Assembly: GCF_001905905.1 (NCBI RefSeq)
Contig: NZ_LIVT01000001.1
Location: 789,952-853,951 of the forward strand
Source: Streptomyces sp. CB02366
Lineage (GTDB): Bacteria > Actinomycetota > Actinomycetes > Streptomycetales > Streptomycetaceae
Length of the DNA stretch: 64,000 nt
Reading direction: 5' to 3'
Shown here: positions 55,904 through 64,000 of the stretch, in pieces
How positions within the stretch are numbered: the stretch's first letter is position 1
Layout: each line of letters begins with the position of its first letter
The notes under the pieces: model-generated
What the model was told of the DNA's origin: nothing
The model's input: only the letters and a program-made list of their open reading frames with translations
Database searches by the model: none
Position numbers and translations under genes: made by a program

Positions 55904-56188
55904 TTACTTGGCCTTCTCGAGGATCTCGACGATGCGCCAGCGCTTCGAGGCGGACAGCGGACGCGTCTCCATGATGAGGACGCGGTCGCCGACGCCGGCG
56001 GAGTTCTGCTCGTCGTGGGCCTTGAGCTTGTTCGTACGGCGGATGACCTTGCCGTACAGGGCGTGCTTCACGCGGTCCTCGACGGCGACGACGACGGTCT
56101 TGTCCATCTTGTCGCTGACGACCAGACCCTCACGGGTCTTGCGGAAACCGCGGTCGGTGTTCGTCTCAGTCACAGTCTTCTCGCTCAT
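55904..56188 (-). CDS. rpsQ: 30S ribosomal protein S17
   Basis: A 94-residue S17, a primary 16S binder with an OB fold. [46 protein letters not shown] is typical. The first 15 residues are an acidic/polar extension. Its start overlaps the rpmC stop by 1 nt, and it is the last gene before the 55829-55859 hairpin. Confidence 0.98.
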   Translation of the reverse strand: MSEKTVTETNTDRGFRKTREGLVVSDKMDKTVVVAVEDRVKHALYGKVIRRTNKLKAHDEQNSAGVGDRVLIMETRPLSASKRWRIVEILEKAK

Positions 56189-56412
56189 CAGGCGCTCTCC
56201 ACCGTCTCGATGCCCAGCTCGCGCTCACGCATCAGGGTGTAGATCCGGGCGATGTCCTTACGGACGGACTTGAGCCGGCCGTGGTTCTCGAGCTGACCCG
56301 TCGCCGCCTGGAAGCGGAGGTTGAACAGCTCTTCCTTGGCTTCGCGGAGCTTGTTGAGGAGCTCCTCGTCGCCCAGCTCGCGCAGCTCGGACGCCTTGGT
56401 ACCGGCCGACAT
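56188..56412 (-). CDS. rpmC: 50S ribosomal protein L29
   Basis: A 74-residue L29 near the polypeptide exit tunnel. [50 protein letters not shown] is the conserved helical hairpin. ATG 56412 overlaps the rplP stop; a GTG one codon earlier is possible. Confidence 0.97.
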   Translation of the reverse strand: MSAGTKASELRELGDEELLNKLREAKEELFNLRFQAATGQLENHGRLKSVRKDIARIYTLMRERELGIETVESA

Positions 56413-56831
56413 CACGACTCACCTGCCTCGCGCCGCACGATCCGGCACTTCATCGGAAGCTTGTGAGCAGCGCGGGTAAGCGCCTCACGAGCAATCTTCT
56501 CGTTCGGGTAGGACAGCTCGAACATCACCCGACCGGGCTTGACGTTCGCGATCCACCACTCGGGAGAACCCTTACCGGAACCCATGCGGGTCTCGGCCGG
56601 CTTCTTCGTCAGGGGACGGTCCGGGTAGATGTTGATCCAGACCTTGCCGCCACGCTTGATGTGACGGGTCATCGCGATACGAGCGGACTCGATCTGACGG
56701 TTCGTCACGTACGCCGGGGTCAGCGCCTGGATGCCGTACTCGCCGAACGCAACCTGCGTGCCACCCTTGGACATACCGCTGCGCTTCGGGTGGTGCTGCT
56801 TGCGGTGCTTGACCCTACGGGGGATCAGCAT
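56412..56831 (-). CDS. rplP: 50S ribosomal protein L16
   Basis: A 139-residue L16 of the peptidyl-transferase centre. [24 protein letters not shown] and [25 protein letters not shown] are signatures. It lies 5 nt after rpsC and overlaps rpmC. Confidence 0.98.
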   Translation of the reverse strand: MLIPRRVKHRKQHHPKRSGMSKGGTQVAFGEYGIQALTPAYVTNRQIESARIAMTRHIKRGGKVWINIYPDRPLTKKPAETRMGSGKGSPEWWIANVKPGRVMFELSYPNEKIAREALTRAAHKLPMKCRIVRREAGES

Positions 56832-56836
56832 TTCGG

Positions 56837-57667
56837 TCAGGCCTCCGTTCCGGTGCTCTCAGCAGCCGGAGCAGCGGCGGCGTCGGCCTTGGGGGCCTCG
56901 GCTGCCGGCGACTGCTGCGGCTTACGGCCGCGACCGCCACGCTCGCCACCACGGCCACCGCGGCCGGCCGGGCGGTCAGCGCCGCCACGAGCCGGACGGT
57001 TGCCGGCGCGGGCCGCGGCGTTCTCGGCGCGAACCTCGGCGATGTTCTTGACGTCGCCCTTGTAGATCCAGACCTTCACGCCGATGCGGCCGAAGGTCGT
57101 CTTGGCCTCGAAGAAGCCGTAGTCGACGTTCGCGCGGAGCGTGTGCAGGGGCACGCGGCCCTCGCGGTAGAACTCCGAGCGGGACATCTCGGCGCCGCCG
57201 AGGCGGCCACCGCACTGGATCTTGATGCCCTTGGCGCCGGCCTTCATCGAGGACTGCATGCTCTTGCGCATGGCCCGACGGAAGGAGACGCGGGAGGAGA
57301 GCTGCTCGGCGACGGCCTGGGCCACCAGCTGAGCGTCCACCTCGGGGTTCTTGACCTCGAGGATGTTCAGCTGGACCTGCTTGCCGGTCAGCTTCTCCAG
57401 CTCGCCGCGGATGCGATCGGCCTCGGCGCCGCGGCGACCGATGACGATGCCCGGACGGGCGGTGTGGATGTCAACGCGGACGCGGTCGCGGGTGCGCTCG
57501 ATCTCGACCTTCGAGATGCCGGCCCGCTCCATGCCCTTCGTCATCATGCGACGAATGGCGACGTCTTCCTTGACGTAGTCCTTGTACAGCTTGTCGGCGT
57601 ACCAGCGGGACTTGAAGTCCGTGGTGATGCCGAGCCGGAACCCGTGCGGGTTTACCTTCTGGCCCAT
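56837..57667 (-). CDS. rpsC: 30S ribosomal protein S3
   Basis: A 276-residue S3 with the KH domain ([33 protein letters not shown]) and the C-terminal MRWG-type domain. After about residue 215 comes a low-complexity tail: an Arg/Gly-rich segment ([28 protein letters not shown]) and an Ala/Glu-rich end. The tail is a Streptomyces-type extension of the roughly 215-residue core. It overlaps the rplV stop by 1 nt. Confidence 0.98.
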   Translation of the reverse strand: MGQKVNPHGFRLGITTDFKSRWYADKLYKDYVKEDVAIRRMMTKGMERAGISKVEIERTRDRVRVDIHTARPGIVIGRRGAEADRIRGELEKLTGKQVQLNILEVKNPEVDAQLVAQAVAEQLSSRVSFRRAMRKSMQSSMKAGAKGIKIQCGGRLGGAEMSRSEFYREGRVPLHTLRANVDYGFFEAKTTFGRIGVKVWIYKGDVKNIAEVRAENAAARAGNRPARGGADRPAGRGGRGGERGGRGRKPQQSPAAEAPKADAAAAPAAESTGTEA

Positions 57668-58014
57668 TACCGGGTTCCTTCCTTGCTGCTGACGACCACG
57701 GTGATGTGGCTGGTCCGCTTACGGATCCGGTAGGCGCGGCCCTGGGCACGCGGACGGAACCGCTTCAGGGTCGGACCCTCGTCCACGTACGCCTCGCTGA
57801 TGACCAGCGAAGAGGCGTCGGTGTGGTCGTAGTTGTGTGCGGCGTTGGCGATGGCGCTGTCCAGCACCTTGCCAACCGGCACGCTCGCGGCCTGCGGGGC
57901 GAAACGCAGGACCGCCTGAGCCTCCGTGGCGTCCATGCCACGGATGAGGTCCACCACGCGGCGGGCCTTCATGGGCGTGACGCGGATGTACCGCGCCTGG
58001 GCCCTGGCTTCCAT
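57667..58014 (-). CDS. rplV: 50S ribosomal protein L22
   Basis: A 115-residue L22 lining the exit tunnel. [37 protein letters not shown] and the tunnel-loop region [28 protein letters not shown] are typical. The start at ATG 58014 follows GAAGGGA and gives the standard length; an in-frame ATG 12 codons upstream (58050) is less likely. Confidence 0.97.
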   Translation of the reverse strand: MEARAQARYIRVTPMKARRVVDLIRGMDATEAQAVLRFAPQAASVPVGKVLDSAIANAAHNYDHTDASSLVISEAYVDEGPTLKRFRPRAQGRAYRIRKRTSHITVVVSSKEGTR

Positions 58015-58057
58015 GGTTGTCCCTTCGGTGTAAGTCATAGTCGTTTCCACCCCGCGC

Positions 58058-58339
58058 TTAGCGGCGCTTCGACTTCCGGTCGTCCTTGACGTGGCCGCGG
58101 AAGGTGCGAGTCGGCGAGAACTCGCCGAGCTTGTGGCCGACCATCGACTCGGTGACGAACACCGGGACGTGGATCTTGCCGTTGTGCACCGCGATGGTGT
58201 GACCCAGCATGGCCGGGACGATCATCGAGCGACGGGACCAGGTCTTGATGACGTTCTTGGTGCCTGCCTCGTTCTGTACGTCCACCTTCTTGATGAGGTG
58301 TCCGTCGACGAAGGGCCCCTTCTTGAGACTGCGCGGCAT
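58058..58339 (-). CDS. rpsS: 30S ribosomal protein S19
   Basis: A 93-residue S19 in the 30S head. [23 protein letters not shown] and [46 protein letters not shown] are invariant. It lies 12 nt after rplB and 43 nt before rplV. Confidence 0.98.
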   Translation of the reverse strand: MPRSLKKGPFVDGHLIKKVDVQNEAGTKNVIKTWSRRSMIVPAMLGHTIAVHNGKIHVPVFVTESMVGHKLGEFSPTRTFRGHVKDDRKSKRR

Positions 58340-58351
58340 CTAAACCCGCTC

Positions 58352-59188
58352 CTAGCGCTTCTTGTTCGTCTTGCGGCGGCGGACGATGTACTTGTTGCTC
58401 GCCTTCTTGGGAGAACGCGTACGACCCTCCTTCTGACCCCACGGCGAGACCGGGTGGCGACCACCGGAGGTCTTGCCTTCACCACCACCGTGCGGGTGGT
58501 CAACCGGGTTCATCGCGACACCGCGGACGGTCGGGCGCACGCCCTTCCAGCGCATGCGGCCGGCCTTGCCCCAGTTGATGTTCGACTGCTCGGCGTTGCC
58601 GACCTCGCCGATCGTCGCGCGGCAGCGCGCGTCGACCAGGCGGATCTCACCCGACGGCATACGAAGGTGGGCCATGGTGCCCTCCTTCGCCAGCAGCTGC
58701 ACGGAGGCACCCGCGGAACGGGCGAACTTCGCGCCGCCGCCGGGCCGCAGCTCGATGGCGTGGATGGTCGTACCGACCGGGATGTTGCGCAGCGCCAGGT
58801 TGTTGCCGGGCTTGATGTCGGCGGTCGGACCGTTCTCGACACGGTCGCCCTGCGACAGGCCACGGGGAGCGACGATGTAACGCTTCTCGCCGTCCGCGTA
58901 GTGCAGCAGCGCGATGCGCGCGGTGCGGTTCGGGTCGTACTCGATGTGCGCGACCTTGGCCGGCACGCCGTCCTTGTCGTGACGACGGAAGTCGATCACG
59001 CGGTAGGCGCGCTTGTGGCCACCACCCTGGTGGCGAACGGTCACACGACCGGCGTTGTTACGGCCGCCCTTGTTGTGCAGGGGGCGGACCAGCGACTTCT
59101 CCGGCGTGGACCGCGTGATCTCGACAAAGTCGGCGACGCTGGAGCCACGACGGCCCGGGGTCGTCGGCTTGTACTTGCGGATACCCAT
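58352..59188 (-). CDS. rplB: 50S ribosomal protein L2
   Basis: A 278-residue L2, needed for subunit association and peptidyl transfer. [35 protein letters not shown] at the N-terminus and [29 protein letters not shown] (including the conserved His near 229) are diagnostic. It lies 38 nt after rplW. Confidence 0.98.
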   Translation of the reverse strand: MGIRKYKPTTPGRRGSSVADFVEITRSTPEKSLVRPLHNKGGRNNAGRVTVRHQGGGHKRAYRVIDFRRHDKDGVPAKVAHIEYDPNRTARIALLHYADGEKRYIVAPRGLSQGDRVENGPTADIKPGNNLALRNIPVGTTIHAIELRPGGGAKFARSAGASVQLLAKEGTMAHLRMPSGEIRLVDARCRATIGEVGNAEQSNINWGKAGRMRWKGVRPTVRGVAMNPVDHPHGGGEGKTSGGRHPVSPWGQKEGRTRSPKKASNKYIVRRRKTNKKR

Positions 59189-59226
59189 TTCTCAGTCCTC
59201 GTCCGATTCCGGACGACTCGACCTCA

Positions 59227-59550
59227 CTAGGAGGTCGGGCCGCCGAAGATGTCGATACGGTCGCCCTCGGCGAGGGTCACGATGGCGCGCTTCGTGTCGG
59301 CGCGCTTGCCGAAACCGGTGCGGGTGCGCTTGCGCTTGCCCTGCCGGTTGATCGTGTTGACCCCGGTGACCTTGACCGAGAAGACCGCCTCGACGGCCTG
59401 CTTGATCTGGGTCTTGTTGGAGCCGGGCGCGACGATGAACGTGTACTTGTTCTCGTCGAGCAGCGCGTAGCTCTTCTCGGAGACCACGGGCTTGACGAGA
59501 ACGTCACGCGGGTCCGAGTACGTCTTGCTGGTAACGGTCGCCTCACTCAT
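59227..59550 (-). CDS. rplW: 50S ribosomal protein L23
   Basis: A 107-residue L23, docking site of trigger factor and SRP at the exit tunnel. [49 protein letters not shown] is conserved. It overlaps the rplD stop by 1 nt. The first 12 residues are a short polar extension. Confidence 0.98.
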   Translation of the reverse strand: MSEATVTSKTYSDPRDVLVKPVVSEKSYALLDENKYTFIVAPGSNKTQIKQAVEAVFSVKVTGVNTINRQGKRKRTRTGFGKRADTKRAIVTLAEGDRIDIFGGPTS

Positions 59551-60200
59551 CAGGCGGCGCTCCCTTCGGTCTCAGCGGTCTGGGGGCCAGACACGAAGGA
59601 CTCGAGGGCGGCCTGGGTGAAGACCACGTCGTCAGAGACGATCACGTCGTACGTGTTGAGCTGGCCCGGCTCCAGGATGTGCACCTGGGGCAGGTTGCGC
59701 GCGGACAGCCACGCGGCCTCGTCAGAGCGCTCGACGACCAGGAGCACGTTGGGGCGCTCCGAGATCTTGCCGAGCAGCGTCTTGGCGGCCTTGGTGGAGA
59801 TCTCGCTCTCGACCACGCCGGTGACGACGTGGATGCGGGAGTGACGGGCCCGGTCGGAGAGGGCACCGCGCAGGGCGGCGGCCTTCATCTTCTTCGGGGT
59901 CCGCTGCGAGTAGTCACGCGGCTGCGGGCCGTGGACGACGCCACCGCCGGCGAACTGCGGGGCGCGGGTCGAGCCCTGACGGGCGCGGCCGGTGCCCTTC
60001 TGGCGGTACGGCTTCTTGCCACCGCCGCGGACTTCGCCGCGGGTCTTGGTCTTGTGCGTGCCCTGACGGGCAGCCGCCAGCTGGGCGACGACGACCTGGT
60101 GGATCAGCGGAACGCTGGTCTTCGCGTCGAAGATCTCCGCGGGGAGCTCGACGGTACCGGCCTTGTCGCCTGCCGGCGAAAGGATGTCAATGGTGCTCAT
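59550..60200 (-). CDS. rplD: 50S ribosomal protein L4
   Basis: A 216-residue L4, with the extended tunnel loop [31 protein letters not shown]. In E. coli L4 also represses the S10 operon by acting on its leader. Whether that holds here is unknown, but the rpsJ leader has a candidate attenuator. The ATG at 60200 starts the standard sequence [14 protein letters not shown]; it lies 4 nt after rplC. Confidence 0.98.
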   Translation of the reverse strand: MSTIDILSPAGDKAGTVELPAEIFDAKTSVPLIHQVVVAQLAAARQGTHKTKTRGEVRGGGKKPYRQKGTGRARQGSTRAPQFAGGGVVHGPQPRDYSQRTPKKMKAAALRGALSDRARHSRIHVVTGVVESEISTKAAKTLLGKISERPNVLLVVERSDEAAWLSARNLPQVHILEPGQLNTYDVIVSDDVVFTQAALESFVSGPQTAETEGSAA

Positions 60201-60204
60201 TACC

Positions 60205-60849
60205 TCAAGCCCCCTTGGCCGCGGTACGGACCAGGACGAGGCCGCCGTTCGGACCGGGGACCGCGCCCTTGATGAGGAGCAGACCCTTCTCCGCGTCAAC
60301 CGCGTGGATGGTCAGGTTCTGGGTGGTGACGCGCTCGTTGCCCATGCGACCCGCCATGCGCATGCCCTTGAAGACACGGCCGGGGGTGGCACAGCCACCG
60401 ATGGAGCCCGGCATGCGGTGCACACGGTGGGCACCGTGGGACGCCTTGCCGCCCTTGAAGTTGTGACGCTTCATGACACCGGCGAAGCCCTTGCCCTTGC
60501 TCTTGCCCGTGACGTCGACCTTGACGCCGGACTCGAACACAGCGGCGGTGACCTCCTGGCCCAGCGTGTACTCGCTGGCGTCAGGGGTGCGGAGCTCGAC
60601 CAGGTGGCGGCGCGGGGTGACGTCGGCCTTGGCGAAGTGACCCTTGAGGGGCTTGTTCACCTTGCGCGGGTCGATCTCGCCGAAGGCGATCTGGACCGCT
60701 TCGTAGCCGTCGCTGTCGTTGGTGCGCACCTGCGTCACGACGCACGGACCGGCCTTGACGACGGTCACCGGGACGACCCGGTTGTTCTCGTCCCAGACCT
60801 GGGTCATGCCGAGCTTCTCGCCCAGGACGCCCTTGATGTTCTTGCTCAT
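60205..60849 (-). CDS. rplC: 50S ribosomal protein L3
   Basis: A 214-residue L3, an early assembly protein. [38 protein letters not shown] and [38 protein letters not shown], including the tunnel-reaching loop, are typical. It lies 14 nt after rpsJ. Confidence 0.98.
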   Translation of the reverse strand: MSKNIKGVLGEKLGMTQVWDENNRVVPVTVVKAGPCVVTQVRTNDSDGYEAVQIAFGEIDPRKVNKPLKGHFAKADVTPRRHLVELRTPDASEYTLGQEVTAAVFESGVKVDVTGKSKGKGFAGVMKRHNFKGGKASHGAHRVHRMPGSIGGCATPGRVFKGMRMAGRMGNERVTTQNLTIHAVDAEKGLLLIKGAVPGPNGGLVLVRTAAKGA

Positions 60850-60863
60850 CTCGGCCCGTCCCC

Positions 60864-61172
60864 TCAGAGCTTGATCTCGATGTCGACGCCGGCCGGGAGG
60901 TCGAGGCGCATCAGCGAGTCAACCGTCTTCGGCGTGGGGTCGAGGATGTCGATGAGGCGCTTGTGCGTGCGCATCTCGAAGTGCTCGCGAGAGTCCTTGT
61001 ACTTGTGCGGCGACTTGATGACGCAGTACACGTTCTTCTCAGTGGGCAGCGGCACCGGGCCCGCGACCGACGCACCAGTGCGGGTCACCGTCTCGACGAT
61101 CTTCTTCGCCGAGGAGTCGATGACCTCGTGGTCGTAGGCCTTGAGCCGGATGCGGATCTTCTGTCCCGCCAT
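60864..61172 (-). CDS. rpsJ: 30S ribosomal protein S10
   Basis: A 102-residue S10, which also works as NusE in antitermination. [41 protein letters not shown] and the C-terminal [14 protein letters not shown] are invariant. It heads the S10 operon here; tuf, fusA and rpsG are not adjacent, as in other Streptomyces. Its leader is about 350 nt long. Confidence 0.98.
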   Translation of the reverse strand: MAGQKIRIRLKAYDHEVIDSSAKKIVETVTRTGASVAGPVPLPTEKNVYCVIKSPHKYKDSREHFEMRTHKRLIDILDPTPKTVDSLMRLDLPAGVDIEIKL

Positions 61173-61275
61173 GGCTACTAGTAGTCCTGTCTCTCTGTTT
61201 AACGCTCTGGAACCCGGGGGTTCTCTGGACTCCCCCTCCGACCCACGCGGTCGGGCGTGTCGCATCCCCTCTACG

Positions 61276-61296
61276 AAAATCTCCCGCCAGGGAGAT
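61276..61296 (-). promoter_or_regulatory. Attenuator-like hairpin with T run in the rpsJ leader
   Basis: On the minus strand ATCTCCC (61290-61296), loop TGGC and GGGAGAT (61279-61285) form a perfect 7-bp stem whose last T is followed by three more T's (61276-61278). It is about 105 nt before the rpsJ ATG and about 235 nt after the presumed start site. Confidence 0.6.
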
Positions 61297-61535
61297 CCCA
61301 ACCAAGGGGGTGCGGGCCGAGGACCGCGGAACCGGGGGTGGAACACCCGCCGGGCGCCTGGTCAGCACCCTGCTGTGCTTCCCGGAAGATTCCCGTACGT
61401 CCGGCCCTGGGGGCCGACGAGTACTGTGGGACTCGCTTCCGGTCCTCCCGGCGGGAGGCGCGCAGCATTGACACTCAACCGAGCAACCTGGTCAGTGTGC
61501 CATACGGGGCGCGGGCCTGGCCAATCGAGCCCGGA

Positions 61536-61563
61536 ATACTACCCCGAGCGAGCGCCGACTCAA
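61536..61563 (-). promoter_or_regulatory. Candidate S10 operon promoter
   Basis: On the minus strand TTGAGT (61558-61563) and TAGTAT (61536-61541) are 16 nt apart. Transcription would start near 61529, giving the long rpsJ leader. No other convincing promoter was seen between here and rpsJ. Confidence 0.5.
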
Positions 61564-61596
61564 ACGCAAGCACGCATCCGGCGGCCTCCGAACCCC

Positions 61597-61645
61597 GCGT
61601 CCGGCAGGCTCCGAACCCCTCGTCCGGCAGGCTCCGCACCCCTCG
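61597..61645. repeat. 24-nt tandem repeat upstream of the S10 promoter
   Basis: CGTCCGGCAGGCTCCG followed by A/C and ACCCCT occurs twice in tandem with a 24-nt period, with a partial third copy just before. It is in the 766-nt gene-free interval between rpsJ and the PIG-L gene. The rest of that interval (61646-61938) shows no gene. Confidence 0.6.
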
Positions 61646-61938
61646 GAACAGCCTGGGGCGCCCGACGGAGTTCGGCCATGGCGGCGATCACACCGTACGC
61701 CCGGACGTCCCGTCCACCGCCTCCGCGCACTGCACGCGATCACCGCCGGGGCGGGAGGGCCCCGCCGGCGCGTTCCCGGTGCGCGATCCCATCGCCCGCC
61801 CGGGCAACCCGGCCGCTCCGATCTCCGTCTACTCCCCCGCAGGCACGGCCCGACCCGCCGCCGGCCCGCACGGAGAGAGCAGCGGGACGCAGGACGGGCG
61901 CTCGTTCGCCCGCTGCGGGGGAAGCGGGAGCGGACGGA

Positions 61939-64000
61939 GTGCGCGGCGTGGTGGATCGATCTGTCCCGGCCCGGATACGGGTGTCGCGGCGCGCCCTGCT
62001 CCTGGCGGCCACCGCGACCGCCGCCACCGCCGGGTGCGCCGTGCCGGTCCCCCGGCGCCGCGGACCGGTGGCCGATCCGGCGCCCGGCCTGGCCATAGCG
62101 AGCACCCGGCGGGCGCTGGTCATGCAGCTGCTGGCCCACCCGGACGACGATCTGTACTTCATGAACCCGGACACCCGCGAGGCCCTCGACGCGGGGGTCC
62201 CGGTGGTCTGCGTCTACCTCACCGCGGGCGAGGCCGACGGGGTCAACAAGATCCCCGGGGCCCCGCGCCCGGCCGCCGACCGGGCCGGGTACTCCTCCGC
62301 GCGCCACCAGGGCCTGCGCCAGGCGTACGCCGAGCTGCTCGGGCTGGACCGCTTCACGCCCTGGCAGAAGTCGGTGATCGCCCTGGACGGCGGCCACCGG
62401 GCCGAGCTGAACGTCCTGGCCGACGGGGCGCGGCGGGTCGAGCTGGTCTTCCTCAACACCGCGATGCACACCGGGCGCGGCCGGCTCGGGCTGCCCAGCC
62501 TCTGGCGCGACCGGCGGCTGGTGCTGCGTACCGTCGTCGCGGCCGGCTCCCCGCTGGAGAAGGCCGGTTCGTACACGTACGACTCCCTGATCGACGTGCT
62601 CGCGGGGTTGCTGGAGCAGTACCGGCCGACCGTCGTGCACACCCTCGACCCGGACCCGGACCTCCAGTTCAGCAGCGAGTACGAGCGCCGCCGGGACAGC
62701 GAGCAGCGCGGGTACTCCGACCACGCCGACCACACCGCGGCCGGCGGCTTCGCCTGGGCCGCGCTGGTCCGCTGGGTGGCGCGGACCACGGCGGCCGGGA
62801 ACCCCGTGCCCGGATTCGCGGTCGCCTCCTTCCGCGGTTACTACAACCGGCACTGGCCCGAGAACCTGCCGCCCGAGGTGCTGGAGCGCAAGGCCGCCCA
62901 CCTCGTCCCGTACGGCGGCGCGCCCGACTGGGAGTGCGGCAACCCGGCCGGCTGCGGGGACTACAACGTGGGCGGCGACCGGCCGCTGACCAACCGGAAG
63001 GGCTGGGTGCGGTCCACCCACCACCGCTACCCGGGGCCCCGCGCGCGGGTCGCCGCCGGCGCGGACGGCCGGCTCACCCTCTACGGGGTCCTGGGGCTGC
63101 GCGCCGTCCGGTGGCGCGAGAGCGCGCCCGGCAGCGGGGCCTTCGAGGCCGCGGACGACCTCGGCGGCGGTCCGCTCGCCCCGGTGCTGGGCTCGGCGGC
63201 GACGGCGGACGGGCGGCACCTGCTGTTCGGACTGCGGTTCGCCGCGCTCGGCGGGCACGGTTCGGCCGACGAGCGCGAGGTAGTGCTGCTGGAGCAGGGC
63301 GCGCCGGACGGCCCCTTCCGCGCCTGGCGGGGACTGGGCAACCCCGCCGTCGGCGCGGACCACGGGCGGCGGATCGGCGTGCCCGTCGCCGTGGCGGCCC
63401 CGGACGGCCGCGTCCACCTCTTCGTGCGGAACGCGGAGAAGGGGCTGAGCACCCGGGTGCGCGACGCGGGGACCGGGCGCTGGAGCGGGTGGCGTGACCT
63501 GGGCGGGGGCGAGGTGCAGGACGGTCTGACCGCGGTGGTGGACACGGCGGGGCGCGTCCACGTGTACGCGGCCGGGCACCACGCGGTGCACCACTGGACC
63601 CAGGACGCCCCGGACGCCGACGTCACCGCCCGCGCCCAGCTCACGGACGCCCCCGTACCGGCGCACGCGCCCGGCGCGCTCCCCGCGCCGGACGGGTCCG
63701 TGGAGCTGTACTACCGGCCGGCCGCGCGGCCGGAGCTGGCCGTCGTCCGGTCCGGCGCGGGGCCCGCGCCCCGCTTCGGGGGGTACGGGCCGGTGACCGC
63801 CGCCGCTTCGCCGGGCGGCCCCGTCCTGGTGGGCCGGACCCCGGAGGGCCGGATCCGGCTGCGTACCGCCGAGGGTTCCGCCGTACGGTCGCGGGGGCCC
63901 ATCGCCCTGGACGGCGTCGCGCTCCACGTGGGCGGGGACGGGCGGCCGGTCGTCGTCGGGTTCGGGACGGACGCGGCGCCCTGGGCGTGGCGGCCCCGGG
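61939..64000 (+). CDS. PIG-L deacetylase lipoprotein with beta-propeller (3' end missing)
   Basis: At least 687 codons, open to the right edge. The N-terminus has a twin-arginine motif (VSRRALLLAATATAATAG) ending in a lipobox cysteine near residue 36, so a Tat-exported lipoprotein is predicted. The PIG-L/LmbE deacetylase domain follows (about 55-330) with the zinc motif LLAHPDDDLYF, LTAGEADGVN and the distal HADHTAAGGF. A second region with repeated strand pattern (RLTLYGVLGLRAVRW, RVHLFVRNAEKGLSTR, RVHVYAAGHHAVHHW) looks like a beta-propeller. The GTG at 61939 follows GGGAG; GTG 61951 is an alternative. Confidence 0.85.
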   Translation, partial: MRGVVDRSVPARIRVSRRALLLAATATAATAGCAVPVPRRRGPVADPAPGLAIASTRRALVMQLLAHPDDDLYFMNPDTREALDAGVPVVCVYLTAGEADGVNKIPGAPRPAADRAGYSSARHQGLRQAYAELLGLDRFTPWQKSVIALDGGHRAELNVLADGARRVELVFLNTAMHTGRGRLGLPSLWRDRRLVLRTVVAAGSPLEKAGSYTYDSLIDVLAGLLEQYRPTVVHTLDPDPDLQFSSEYERRRDSEQRGYSDHADHTAAGGFAWAALVRWVARTTAAGNPVPGFAVASFRGYYNRHWPENLPPEVLERKAAHLVPYGGAPDWECGNPAGCGDYNVGGDRPLTNRKGWVRSTHHRYPGPRARVAAGADGRLTLYGVLGLRAVRWRESAPGSGAFEAADDLGGGPLAPVLGSAATADGRHLLFGLRFAALGGHGSADEREVVLLEQGAPDGPFRAWRGLGNPAVGADHGRRIGVPVAVAAPDGRVHLFVRNAEKGLSTRVRDAGTGRWSGWRDLGGGEVQDGLTAVVDTAGRVHVYAAGHHAVHHWTQDAPDADVTARAQLTDAPVPAHAPGALPAPDGSVELYYRPAARPELAVVRSGAGPAPRFGGYGPVTAAASPGGPVLVGRTPEGRIRLRTAEGSAVRSRGPIALDGVALHVGGDGRPVVVGFGTDAAPWAWRPR

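Noticed and set aside
61257..63497. A 746-codon plus-strand frame overlapping the PIG-L gene.
   Set aside because: The PIG-L frame has the zinc motif, Tat signal and coding bias; this one is Arg/Gly/Pro-rich without a domain.

Overview
The window is a contiguous piece of the core chromosome of a Streptomyces species. The evidence is very high G+C with strong third-position G/C bias, GTG starts, whiD, bldM and shbA as immediate neighbours, a groES-groEL1 operon under two CIRCE elements, a DUF397 gene, an ECF42/DGPF pair, and the S10-spc-alpha ribosomal cluster without rpsD between rpsK and rpoA. The gene order matches, in reverse, what I recall of the conserved S. coelicolor SCO4701-SCO4771 region. 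That comparison is from memory, not from a search. No tRNA, rRNA, CRISPR array, insertion sequence or prophage was seen.

Layout, left to right. 1-4.9 kb: guanine nucleotide synthesis (guaB3 cut by the left edge, guaB2) beside three developmental or transcription regulators (shbA, bldM, whiD). 5.1-9.5 kb: LysR regulator, MOSC protein, beta-propeller membrane protein, short-chain dehydrogenase. 9.6-11.8 kb: groEL1 and groES with promoter and two CIRCE operators. 12-18.8 kb: polysaccharide deacetylase lipoprotein, THUMP-like methyltransferase, membrane protein, VOC protein, and a divergent MFS/TetR pair. 18.5-30 kb: mostly minus-strand housekeeping genes for t6A tRNA modification (tsaD, rimI, tsaB, tsaE), cell-wall precursors (alr, glmS), acpS and NAD(P)HX repair. 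Embedded in it are a catalytically degenerate L,D-transpeptidase-like protein and a small protein behind an iron-box-like palindrome. 29.8-38 kb: a mixed segment with VapBC, an M14 carboxypeptidase, ECF42/DGPF, a decayed XRE regulator in front of DUF397, an internally deleted serine hydrolase, coaA and a DUF389 protein. 38-45.2 kb: glmM, rpsI, rplM, an ABC-F ATPase, a membrane protein and truA. 44.7-61.2 kb: the ribosomal protein cluster read leftward, rpsJ to rplQ, with secY, adk, map, infA and rpoA. 61.9 kb to the end: a Tat-type PIG-L deacetylase lipoprotein cut by the right edge.

Most of the window supports translation (ribosomal proteins, IF-1, Map, TsaBDE, RimI, TruA, RpoA), protein export (SecY), folding (GroESL) and wall or cofactor precursors (GlmM, GlmS, Alr, CoaA, AcpS). 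The less ordinary material is regulatory or decayed: a sigma-BldN-type promoter before bldM, a perfect inverted repeat before whiD, a hairpin with a T run in the rpsJ leader, strong hairpins inside the ribosomal cluster, and four genes that appear to have lost catalytic residues or been truncated.
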